Shown here in pieces: positions 14,913-22,745 of a DNA stretch of 24,980 nucleotides (positions are counted from its first letter, which is position 1; every line of letters starts with the position of its first letter). The stretch lies in assembly GCA_041178545.1 (NCBI GenBank), contig JBEGVB010000049.1:1-24980 (forward strand), read 5' to 3'. The translations under genes and the position numbers were made by a program. This stretch comes from JBEATZ01 sp041178545 (GTDB lineage Bacteria > Planctomycetota > UBA1135 > UBA2386). Below the pieces are notes generated by a model. The model searched no databases. It saw nothing but the letters and a program-made list of their open reading frames with translations, and had not been told where the DNA came from.

Positions 14913-15905
14913 GTGACCCGACCCGCGCACGCACCGAGCACCGAGAGCGGCTTCACGCTGCTGGAGATGCTCGTCGTCGTGGGTGTCCTCAGCGTGCTGC
15001 TGGGCATGGGGGTCGGGTTCCTGCGCCGCGGCGGTGGCGAGCGCGGCGCCGCCGTGAGTGCCGTCACCGGCCAGCTGCGTGCTGCCTCCTCCGCCGCGCG
15101 CAGCCGCGGACTGCCCACCGAGGTGCGCATTGTCCCCTCGGTGGACGGACTGCCTGCCACGGTGCAGTCGCTCGAACTGCTGCCCGTCACGGTGGTGCAC
15201 TTCGAGCCCGGCGAGCGCGGCCTCAGCCCGGCCCTCGCGCCTGCGCTCGGCGGTGAGGACGAGCCGCGAGGCCGCTTCGGGCACGGACGCAGGCCCGCTG
15301 CCGACCAACGCAGCCCGCTGCTGCGGCTGCCCGTGGACCGCAAGGTCTGGGACCTGCGCGGCGGCTTCGTGTTCCGGTTCGACCTGCGGCTGGAGTCGCA
15401 GGAGTCGTGCACGCTGCTTCGCGTCGGCAGGAGCCTCGAACTCGCCATCGACTCGAACGGCCTGCTGCGCGGTCGCATGCTCCAGCGCGACGTGGACGGT
15501 TCAGGCGGTGCCGCAGCCGTGCTCGTCTCGCAGGCGCCGTTGCCCGCTGGCCGCTGGCACACGGTCGAACTCGCCCACGACGGCGCGCGCTTCTGGTGCG
15601 CGGTCGACGGCCGCACGGTGGGGGCTGCGGACGCACGAGCAGGCCTCTTCCAGCAGGACGGCGACCTCCTCGACCTCGGCCCGTCCGAGTCGGTGCTTTC
15701 CGGTGTCGTGGACGAGTTCCAGTGGTTCGTCTACGCGTGGAACGAGCCGGTCCGGTTGCCCGTGGGCATCGACGTGGCCAAGCTCGTCTCGATCCGCTTC
15801 GATGCCACGGGCGAGCCCTTGGCACCGCCGGCCATCGCCCTCGTGCTCGCGCAGGAGGAGACGACGGAGGAACTCAAGGTCGGCGCCGGGGGGACGTTGC
15901 AGTGA
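14913..15905 (+). CDS. gspH: GspH-like pseudopilin with an inserted LamG-like domain
   Basis: A 330-residue pilin-like protein. The prepilin site is TESG|FTLLEMLVVVG (cleavage after G13, Glu +5), followed by a hydrophobic helix. Residues 45-100 look like the start of a GspH globular domain (AASSAARSRGLPTEVRIV, VTVVHFEPG). Residues about 145-275 read as a LamG/concanavalin sandwich (GGFVFRFDLRL, AGRWHTVELAHDGARFWCAVDG, GVVDEFQWF). The last part returns to a GspH-like ending (SIRFDATGEP, PPAIALVLAQ, LKVGAGGTLQ). Typical GspH is about 150-190 residues. The GTG start is 16 bases after gspG, with GAGGA at 14898-14902. As a minor pseudopilin it would sit near the tip. The H assignment against another minor pilin rests on gene order and the ending. 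Confidence 0.82.
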   Translation: MTRPAHAPSTESGFTLLEMLVVVGVLSVLLGMGVGFLRRGGGERGAAVSAVTGQLRAASSAARSRGLPTEVRIVPSVDGLPATVQSLELLPVTVVHFEPGERGLSPALAPALGGEDEPRGRFGHGRRPAADQRSPLLRLPVDRKVWDLRGGFVFRFDLRLESQESCTLLRVGRSLELAIDSNGLLRGRMLQRDVDGSGGAAAVLVSQAPLPAGRWHTVELAHDGARFWCAVDGRTVGAADARAGLFQQDGDLLDLGPSESVLSGVVDEFQWFVYAWNEPVRLPVGIDVAKLVSIRFDATGEPLAPPAIALVLAQEETTEELKVGAGGTLQ

Positions 15906-18900
15906 GGGTCGCACGCAACCAGCGCGGCATCGCGCTCCTGGCCGTCCTCGTGGTGCTCACGCTGCTCATGGTGCTGGCGCTGCCGTTCACCGTGGGCATG
16001 GGGGCGGGGCTCGAGGCCTCCACCCAGGCCGTGGACGAGCGCGAGGCGGAGATGGCGGTGGAGAGCGCACGCGACCTGCTGCTGAGCCAGGCCGCCCTGG
16101 GCCACGGCCCGCTGGACGAGACGCCGCACGCCGACGGTCTCGCCGAGTTCCCGGGCGACCTCGCGCTGCCCAAGGGCTTCGATGCACTCCGCGGCGACGG
16201 CCGCGTGCTGTTCAGCGGCGAGGTGTGGGACCTGCAGCGCTTCGCGGACGTCGAGGCGCTCACGCCCTTGTTCGTCGCCAACCTGCTCGGCACCGCGGCC
16301 CGTCTAGGCGAGGACCTCGCGCCCGACGCGAAGGCGATGACGCTCGACAACGGCGGCAACCTGCCGGAGTCGGGCTACGTGTGGATGGACCACGAGGTGA
16401 TCCGCTACGGCAGGCGCGACGGCAACCAGTTGCTCGAGCTGCAGCGCTACCAACTCGCGGACCGCGGCTTCGCCGTCCCGCCCGAGGAGGACAAGAACGT
16501 CGTGGTCGAGGGCACGCTGGTGCTCGACTTCCGCGCGGTGCTTGCCGTGGCGTGGCCGTGGTACGGGCGCGGTGGCCCGATGCGCACCGAACGCAGGCCG
16601 TGGGGCAACGTGGCCGAGATCGCCGAGATCGGCATGGCCGGGCAGGGCGCGTTCACCGCCGTCGAGCAGGACCGGCTCGCCGCGAACCTGACCGCGGGCG
16701 CGGGGCGCATGATCGCTCCCGTGTGGGGGCGTCCCGAGCGCGTGTTCCAGGACGTCGCCGCAGGCGGCCGCACGTTGTACGTGAAGGGCGCAACCCACCT
16801 CGGCCCGGGCTCGACCGTGCGGTTGCGCAACCTGCAGACGGGTGCCGTGGAGTACGGGCTCGTGATGAGTTCGACGCGGCCGCGCGGCGGCCAGCAGTTG
16901 GTGATCGCCGAACCCTACGAGCTGCACCTGCTGTGCCAGGTGCTGCAGACGTTCCCGGCGCTCGACACGGTGGTGGAGCCGCTGGTGCCGCCGCCGCTCA
17001 ACCTCAACACCGCCTCGGCCGAGACCCTGACGGCGCTGATGACCGGCCAGCGCGCCGCGCCCTCGCAGCTGCGCACCACCGACCCCGACGGGAAGAACCG
17101 TCGCACTCCGCCGCCGCCGATCAGCGCGAGCGAGGCAGCAGGAGTCGCAACGCGCATCGTCGAGGCACGCAGCAGTGGTGCGGACTTCGCCTCCTGGCAG
17201 GACCTGGTCGAGCGCGTGTTCCAGTCGATCCTGGCGGAACAGACCGCGAGCGAGCAGCGCGTGCGCTGGTGGCTGCTGTACTCGGCGCTGCAGCAGGGCC
17301 GCATGTGCGGGCTCGAGATGGGAACGGTCCCACTCGCCTTCTCGTCGAGTCCGTGGGTGGGCTACCGGGCTGCTGCCTCGGTGGGCCGTTCGGCGGTCGC
17401 GCCGCAGGTGGCCGCGCGCCGCGAGTTGAGCGGCATCGCGATCGCGATGCCTGGGCTGCCCATGGAACAGGAGTGGCGTCGGCAGGACGCGCTGGAGGAG
17501 GCGTTCCGCCTCGACGCCCGTGCCCGCGGCTGGCTCACGCTGCCCGTGAACACGGGCGCAGCGCAAGTCATGGGCGACCCTGCGCTGCGTTCCTTCGCGC
17601 ACCTCGCGGCACTCTGCTTCCCCGAGGCGGGTCTGGGCCAAGCTCGCTTCCCCAGCACCGATGCCGTGGACGGCGGCTTCACCGCGACACCAGCTACCGC
17701 GGGCGTGCAGCCGGCCCTGCAGGGGTCGCGCGTCGCGTACGACAACATGCAGTCGGCGCTCGACCCGCGCGGCCACGACGCGACCAAGGACGGGGCCTAC
17801 CGCGTGGTGAACACGGGGCCGAGCGGGCGGGGCGGCCAGCCTGGGGCAGGCGCAGAACCGCCCCCGCCCTCGGCGCGGTCCGCCTCCACCCAGCAGGGCG
17901 GGCGCAACCCGATCCAGTTCCCGTTCACCGTCGACGGCGGGGGCGCCGGCCGCTTCGGCCTGCACTTCTGGGCCGAGCCCCAGTCGCTCGCGCAGGGCGT
18001 CCTGATGGAGTACGGCGACGGCACCCGCGACCGCAACCGCATTGCCCTCGAGGTGCGCGACAACGCGCTGCGGCTTGAGGTGGTGGACGAGGCGGGCCTC
18101 GACCCCAACCCCGCGGCCTCGGTCACCAGCCCCGACCGCACGGCCATGGAGTGGAACCTGCCACTCACCGAGATCGGGTTGCCGGCGAACACGCCCGTGC
18201 ACCTCAACGTGGCGGCCTACGGCAACCGCGCCGGCGAGCTGTCGATGCTGGTGGACGGGTTCCGCCGCGGCAAGCCCAAGTTCCTCACGCACCTCGCCGC
18301 GCCGATCCCCGTGTACGACCCGAGCCAGCAGGGCACCGTGCAGCCGGGCCAGGGCGAGAAGTTCCTCGACATCACCGTCGAGGACACGAGCGGGTTCCCG
18401 CAGCAAGGCGTGCTGCGCGTCGGCACCGAGTTGTTCGAGTACACGGCGATCAACGGCAACTCGTTCCGCTGCCAGTGGAACGACAGCCGCGGCGGCCGCA
18501 TCGCACGCCAGGCGCCGCGCGAGTTTCGGCCCGACATCCCCGTCGACCAGAACGGCAGGCCCACCGTCGACCCCAACAACCTGCCTGCCGGCGTCAACCT
18601 CGACGTCGCGCCGGAGCACGCAGTGGGCGCGGCCGTGGAGCTGTACGGCTACAGCGCGCCGCTCTCGCCCGACACGCCAGTGCAGGCGGGCTCGACGCAG
18701 CTGGAGGGCTCCATCGGCGCGTTTGCGGTGGCACGCGGATGGCTGCGCAACCCGCGCCCGGTCATCGTGAGCGGCCCGACGCCGCCCGGCCAGACCTTCC
18801 AGCTCGGCACCGGCCTCAACGTGAACGAGCAGGTGGAGATCGAACTTGCCGACCCGATCGCCACCCGCAACTACCCGCCTGCCGAGGCCATTGCCGACGT

Positions 18901-21085
18901 CGCCAACGCCTTCCCCGCCACCGGCGGCTACGCGCTGCTGGTGCAGCGCTCGCAGTCGTTCTCGTTCCAGTCGGGGCCTGGCCAGCAGACGGGCACTGCC
19001 ACCGTGGTGGGCGGGGTCGAGGTGGTGCAGTTCACGGCGCGGCAGGGCAACCGCCTCACCGGCGTGCGCCGCGGGGCGACGCTGCCCGGCAACGATGCCG
19101 ACATCCAGCGAGGCATCTACAACGGCCAGTCGCGCAACTTCATCACCAACTGGAACCCGAGCCTCACCTTCAACCCCGGCGGCACCGGGCAGGGCATCCC
19201 GCTCAACGAGGTGAACAGCTTCGTGCTGTACGTGGTGCCCATCAGCCTGCCGGTGACCGACGCCGGCGCACTCATCGATCCCAGTGCTGCCGGGCTGAGC
19301 GAGTGGCTGCAGCTGTACCCCGAGGGCAACGAGGTCGACACCGAGTGGGTGCGCTACGACCAGCTGGTGGACCGCCGCCACGTGGTGCGCGCCTACCGCG
19401 GCGCGTGGGGTGCCGTCTACTCGACGCTCACCGGGCCGCTCAACTCCGCAGACGTCTTCCTCAACCCGCTGGGCGGGCAGGTGGGCGGCACCGACATCAC
19501 GTTCCCCACGGTGCAGGCCACCTCGGGTTTCATCGGCTACGTGTCCGAGTTCGAGGCCCGCTGGCCGATCGTCAACTTCGTGCGCAGTGCGCTCGCGTTC
19601 CGCGGCGACCCGTTCACCGGCACCAGTTCGCACGCGCACGCGGGCTCGACCGTGCTGCCGGTGCACCGGCTGTCGCTGTGGTGGGGCAACTTCGGCGCGT
19701 TCACCGGCAGGCCGGGACGGCAGGACCGCGTGGCTCTCGTGGCCGGCTCGCAGGCATCGGGTACGGCGCGGCCCCCGGTGGAGTGGCACACGGTCAACTG
19801 GTCGGTGCGCCGCTACGGCGTCGACAACACCAACCAGCAGGGCCAGCCCACCGGTGAGCTGCTCGGCCCGCAGCCGTTCCAGCTGGTGGCGTTCAAGCAA
19901 CGCGTGGCGAGCCTCTTCATCGGTCCGCCTGCGAACGACAACAACCAGCTCGACGTGCGCTGGGTCGACCGCATCGTGAAGTTCCCGAGCGGTGAGCTGC
20001 CGGCAGCGTATGCAGCCAACGTGACCGTGGGCGGCCCGGTGGCGGGTGGCGACGGCATGCGTGGCCTCGTCGACGAGGTGACGGTGGTGGGCCAGAACGG
20101 CGCCGACTTGGTGCTGGAGGACCCCATCGATGCACAGGCGCGCGAGTTCCGCGTCGAGCCGGGTCTCACGCTTCTGCAGGGCGGTCCCGCGGGCCTCGGC
20201 CCGGGCATCCTCAACGGCTTCCCGCAGGCGGGCGGTCTCGTGCAGGTCGACGACGAGATCCTCGCCTACCAGGTGCGTGCCGATGCCGTGTTCACGGTGG
20301 CCGTGAACGGCCGCGGCCTGCTCAACAGCGAGGCGCGCGGCCACGACAAGGGCGCGCGTGTGCGATTCCTCGCGCACGTGCCCGCTGCCATCCTCAGCGG
20401 CTCGATCCAGCCGCAGTCGGAGACGATCTCGGTGCAGGCGCTCGGTGGCCTGCCATCACCCACGGGCACCGTGCTCGCGGGACGCGAACTGCTGCACTAC
20501 GCGTGGGTTCGTTCGGCTGGCGACACCGGCACGCTGGAGATGCCGCGCTTCTTCCCGCCCACGGGCGACAACGACGGCCGCAGCGCACGCGGCTTGTTCC
20601 GCGGCCGCTACGGCACTGCGCCGCAGGGCCTGTCCTCGGGCGAGGCACTGGTGTGGATGCCCATCCGCTACTGGGACCGCCACGTGCCGCGCAGCGACGA
20701 TCCCGAGCAGAACGCCCTCCAGCTGACGACGTCGATTGCCCCGGTGTACTGGAAGACGCTCACCTGGCGGCAGGAGGTGCCGGACGCATCCGTCGACCTC
20801 GAGTGCCTCGTGCGCTTCGACCAGCGCGTGCCGTTCACGGCCGATCCCGCGGCCAACCCGGACCTGCGGCTGCTCACGCGCAGTGCGGGCAACGACCGAC
20901 CGTTCACGCTCGGCAGGCAGGCGACGCAGCTGGAGCTGCGCTTCGTGGCGAACTACCGCCCTGGCTCCGTCGACCTCACGACGTTCCGTGCCCACGGCTG
21001 GAAGACCACGCCCACGGTGCGCGAGGTGCGCGTCGAGTACGAGTCCGAGGGACGCATCCTCGAGGAACGGGTGACCGCACGATGA
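15902..21085 (+). CDS. gspK: Giant GspK-like minor pseudopilin (1727 residues)
   Basis: Starts at GTG 15902, overlapping the previous stop (GTGA). The N-terminus RNQRG|IALLAVLVVLTLLMVLALP is a GspK-type prepilin signal, which lacks Glu +5 as GspK usually does. A helical segment (EREAEMAVESARDLLLSQA) follows. Residues about 363-440 hold the SAM-like/helix-hairpin-helix part of GspK (PLNLNTASAETLTALM; SASEAAGVATRIVEAR; FASWQDLVERVF). Normal GspK ends after some 300-350 residues. Here a Pro/Gly/Ser linker (about 638-664) leads to a LamG-like domain (about 667-787; GRFGLHFWAEPQ, VHLNVAAYGNRAGELSMLVDG) and then 900 more beta-rich residues with a recurring E-h-h-x-Y...RG motif and a second LamG-like stretch (about 1215-1400, GMRGLVDEVTVVG). 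GspK caps the pseudopilus tip, so the extension would be presented at the tip. No frameshift or stop is seen. Confidence 0.85.
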   Translation: MRVARNQRGIALLAVLVVLTLLMVLALPFTVGMGAGLEASTQAVDEREAEMAVESARDLLLSQAALGHGPLDETPHADGLAEFPGDLALPKGFDALRGDGRVLFSGEVWDLQRFADVEALTPLFVANLLGTAARLGEDLAPDAKAMTLDNGGNLPESGYVWMDHEVIRYGRRDGNQLLELQRYQLADRGFAVPPEEDKNVVVEGTLVLDFRAVLAVAWPWYGRGGPMRTERRPWGNVAEIAEIGMAGQGAFTAVEQDRLAANLTAGAGRMIAPVWGRPERVFQDVAAGGRTLYVKGATHLGPGSTVRLRNLQTGAVEYGLVMSSTRPRGGQQLVIAEPYELHLLCQVLQTFPALDTVVEPLVPPPLNLNTASAETLTALMTGQRAAPSQLRTTDPDGKNRRTPPPPISASEAAGVATRIVEARSSGADFASWQDLVERVFQSILAEQTASEQRVRWWLLYSALQQGRMCGLEMGTVPLAFSSSPWVGYRAAASVGRSAVAPQVAARRELSGIAIAMPGLPMEQEWRRQDALEEAFRLDARARGWLTLPVNTGAAQVMGDPALRSFAHLAALCFPEAGLGQARFPSTDAVDGGFTATPATAGVQPALQGSRVAYDNMQSALDPRGHDATKDGAYRVVNTGPSGRGGQPGAGAEPPPPSARSASTQQGGRNPIQFPFTVDGGGAGRFGLHFWAEPQSLAQGVLMEYGDGTRDRNRIALEVRDNALRLEVVDEAGLDPNPAASVTSPDRTAMEWNLPLTEIGLPANTPVHLNVAAYGNRAGELSMLVDGFRRGKPKFLTHLAAPIPVYDPSQQGTVQPGQGEKFLDITVEDTSGFPQQGVLRVGTELFEYTAINGNSFRCQWNDSRGGRIARQAPREFRPDIPVDQNGRPTVDPNNLPAGVNLDVAPEHAVGAAVELYGYSAPLSPDTPVQAGSTQLEGSIGAFAVARGWLRNPRPVIVSGPTPPGQTFQLGTGLNVNEQVEIELADPIATRNYPPAEAIADVANAFPATGGYALLVQRSQSFSFQSGPGQQTGTATVVGGVEVVQFTARQGNRLTGVRRGATLPGNDADIQRGIYNGQSRNFITNWNPSLTFNPGGTGQGIPLNEVNSFVLYVVPISLPVTDAGALIDPSAAGLSEWLQLYPEGNEVDTEWVRYDQLVDRRHVVRAYRGAWGAVYSTLTGPLNSADVFLNPLGGQVGGTDITFPTVQATSGFIGYVSEFEARWPIVNFVRSALAFRGDPFTGTSSHAHAGSTVLPVHRLSLWWGNFGAFTGRPGRQDRVALVAGSQASGTARPPVEWHTVNWSVRRYGVDNTNQQGQPTGELLGPQPFQLVAFKQRVASLFIGPPANDNNQLDVRWVDRIVKFPSGELPAAYAANVTVGGPVAGGDGMRGLVDEVTVVGQNGADLVLEDPIDAQAREFRVEPGLTLLQGGPAGLGPGILNGFPQAGGLVQVDDEILAYQVRADAVFTVAVNGRGLLNSEARGHDKGARVRFLAHVPAAILSGSIQPQSETISVQALGGLPSPTGTVLAGRELLHYAWVRSAGDTGTLEMPRFFPPTGDNDGRSARGLFRGRYGTAPQGLSSGEALVWMPIRYWDRHVPRSDDPEQNALQLTTSIAPVYWKTLTWRQEVPDASVDLECLVRFDQRVPFTADPAANPDLRLLTRSAGNDRPFTLGRQATQLELRFVANYRPGSVDLTTFRAHGWKTTPTVREVRVEYESEGRILEERVTAR
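16376..20660 (+). repeat. Recurring E-h-h-x-Y...RG protein motif in GspK
   Basis: Six divergent copies within the GspK reading frame, beginning at about residues 159 (YVWMDHEVIRYGRRDG), 836 (GVLRVGTELFEYTAINGN), 1037 (GVEVVQFTARQGNRLTGVRRG), 1143 (NEVDTEWVRYDQLVDRR), 1447 (VQVDDEILAYQVRADA) and 1524 (VLAGRELLHYAWVRS). Several are followed by a short strand and an RG or RGxxG element. The repeats are visible only in protein, not as DNA repeats, so they are old or structurally constrained. A seventh copy is in GspJ. Confidence 0.6.
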
Positions 21086-22275
21086 ACGCCATCCCGCGCG
21101 CACGGCAGCAGGGCTTCACCCTCCTCGAACTGGTGGTGGTGATGGGCATCCTCGCCGGCTTCCTGGCCATGCTCGTGCAACTCCTCGACATGGGCATCAC
21201 GCTCGTCGGCACGGGCGAGTCGGCGCAGGTGATGGCCGACCGCGGCGACGCCGTGGCGCGCACCGTCGAGCGCGACCTGCGCCGGCTGCGCGGCCCGCTG
21301 CCGTCGCTGGAGCCCACCGCGAGCCAACCGCGCATGCTGCTGCAGCAGCTGCCACTCGGGCTGCCGGCGCGCACAGGTGCCGCCGACACGCGTGCTTTCT
21401 CGCTGCGCAGCTCCGCCTGGCTCACGCCCGAGGAGGAGATGCCGCTGCGCGAGGGCATGATCATGCAGCAGGCCCGTGCGCTCGCCGACAGCGACGAGCC
21501 CGGCAACGTGGCCGAGAAGTACCAGGAGCTGCTGGCGGTGAACCCACCCCGCGGCATGGGCGTGGTGTGGCTGCTGGCCTGGCCGCAGGGCGACCCCGAC
21601 GGAGCCCTCGTCGAGCTGCGCCGCGGCACCTTCCTCGACAACCAGCTGCTCGACGCCGGTCCCGGCAACGCCGCGGACCCCTTGCAGGTTGCCTTCCCGG
21701 GCGGGCCCGAGCTGCCGTCCTCCGTGGTGCTGCAGAACACCGCCACGGTGGCGCGCGACGTGCTGCACGTCGAGCTGCTGTGCTGGTCGCAGCGCACCCG
21801 CAGCTGGACCGCGGTGGGCGACGACGGCCCCGAGCGCACGTGGGACTCGGCGCGCGCAGGGTGGCACACGGATGCTGCAGCGGGCCCCGTGTTCCGCCTC
21901 GACCGCGGCCCCGAGAGCCTGCTCGACTCCACCGACGACGTGTTCCCGCGCGCACTGCGCGTGGTGCTGGTGGTGGCGCAGGACGCCCGCCAGTCGCCCG
22001 AGGGCATCCTTGCCGAGGAACTCTCCAACGACGCCACGAGCCTCCGGCTGGTGGGTCCCGACCGCTTCCCCGGCGCGGAGGACGGCGGCTACGTGAAGGT
22101 GGGGCGCGAATGGATCCGCTATGCACGCATGGAAGGGGCGCGCCTCGAGGGCCTGCAGCGCGGGCAGCGCGGCACGGCCCGCGCCTCCCACGCACAGGGC
22201 GCGGTGCTGCGCGTCGGCCGCACCGTCGAGTTCACGCTGCCGCTGTCGATCGGGAGGGACGACTGGAATGGCTGA
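21082..22275 (+). CDS. gspJ: GspJ-like minor pseudopilin
   Basis: A 397-residue pilin-like protein. The prepilin site is RARQQG|FTLLELVVVMG (cleavage after G11, Glu +5), with a hydrophobic helix to about residue 33. The next stretch (DAVARTVERDLRRLRG) matches the helix that follows in GspJ. Typical GspJ is about 190-240 residues; the additional length includes an alpha-helical segment around 110-165 and, near the C-terminus (335-381), one copy of the motif seen in GspK: YVKVGREWIRYARMEG followed by RGQRGTARASHAQG. ATG 21082 overlaps the GspK stop (ATGA). It probably forms the tip complex with GspK and GspI. Confidence 0.82.
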   Translation: MNAIPRARQQGFTLLELVVVMGILAGFLAMLVQLLDMGITLVGTGESAQVMADRGDAVARTVERDLRRLRGPLPSLEPTASQPRMLLQQLPLGLPARTGAADTRAFSLRSSAWLTPEEEMPLREGMIMQQARALADSDEPGNVAEKYQELLAVNPPRGMGVVWLLAWPQGDPDGALVELRRGTFLDNQLLDAGPGNAADPLQVAFPGGPELPSSVVLQNTATVARDVLHVELLCWSQRTRSWTAVGDDGPERTWDSARAGWHTDAAAGPVFRLDRGPESLLDSTDDVFPRALRVVLVVAQDARQSPEGILAEELSNDATSLRLVGPDRFPGAEDGGYVKVGREWIRYARMEGARLEGLQRGQRGTARASHAQGAVLRVGRTVEFTLPLSIGRDDWNG

Positions 22276-22741
22276 GTCGCACCCCACCCGTTGCAGCCGC
22301 CAGCGCGGCTTCACCCTCACCGAGATGCTGGTGGCACTGGGCATCCTGCTGGTCGGCACCACGTCGCTGCTGGCCGTGCTCGGTGGCGGCGTCGGCTTGC
22401 GCCGTTCGACCGAGGCGCGCCGCGAGGCCTCCTACCTCGCCGAGCAGGCGGTGCTTCGCGTGCGGCAGGCCATGGAGCGGCAGCAGGGGGGCAGCGCCCT
22501 CGACGTGCGCCTCGCGCCGCTGGAGGGCCAGACGGTGGACGGTTTCCCGGGCATGACGTGGGCAGCATCCTCTGCGGAGGACCCCGACCGGCCCGACGTG
22601 TTGCTGGTGACGATCCGGGTGCAGTGGCTGGAGGACGGTGAGACGGTCGTGCAGGACTTCCTGCGCGTGTTCCCGCGCTCCGAGCCGCTGGGGGCTCGCA
22701 TCGCCCGCTGGCAGCAGGACAATGGCATCGAACCGAGGTGA
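22268..22741 (+). CDS. gspI: GspI/PilV-like minor pseudopilin
   Basis: A 157-residue pilin-like protein of ordinary size. The prepilin site is SRQRG|FTLTEMLVALGILLVG (cleavage after G14, Glu +5). The helix continues with ASYLAEQAVLRVRQAMER, followed by a small beta domain (LLVTIRVQWLEDGETVVQDFLRVFP) typical of GspI/PilV. It overlaps the end of gspJ by eight bases, with GGGAGGG at 22252-22258. The gene order G-H-K-J-I differs from the common G-H-I-J-K, with the last three inverted. Unlike its neighbours it has no large added domain. Confidence 0.84.
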   Translation: MAESHPTRCSRQRGFTLTEMLVALGILLVGTTSLLAVLGGGVGLRRSTEARREASYLAEQAVLRVRQAMERQQGGSALDVRLAPLEGQTVDGFPGMTWAASSAEDPDRPDVLLVTIRVQWLEDGETVVQDFLRVFPRSEPLGARIARWQQDNGIEPR

Positions 22742-22745
22742 CAGG

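Noticed and set aside
16304..20377. 1357-codon open frame on the minus strand opposite gspK
   Set aside because: It is rich in Arg/His/Ala/Val without domain signatures, as expected for an antisense frame of a high-GC gene, while the plus-strand frame has a pilin signal, GspK motifs and operon overlaps.
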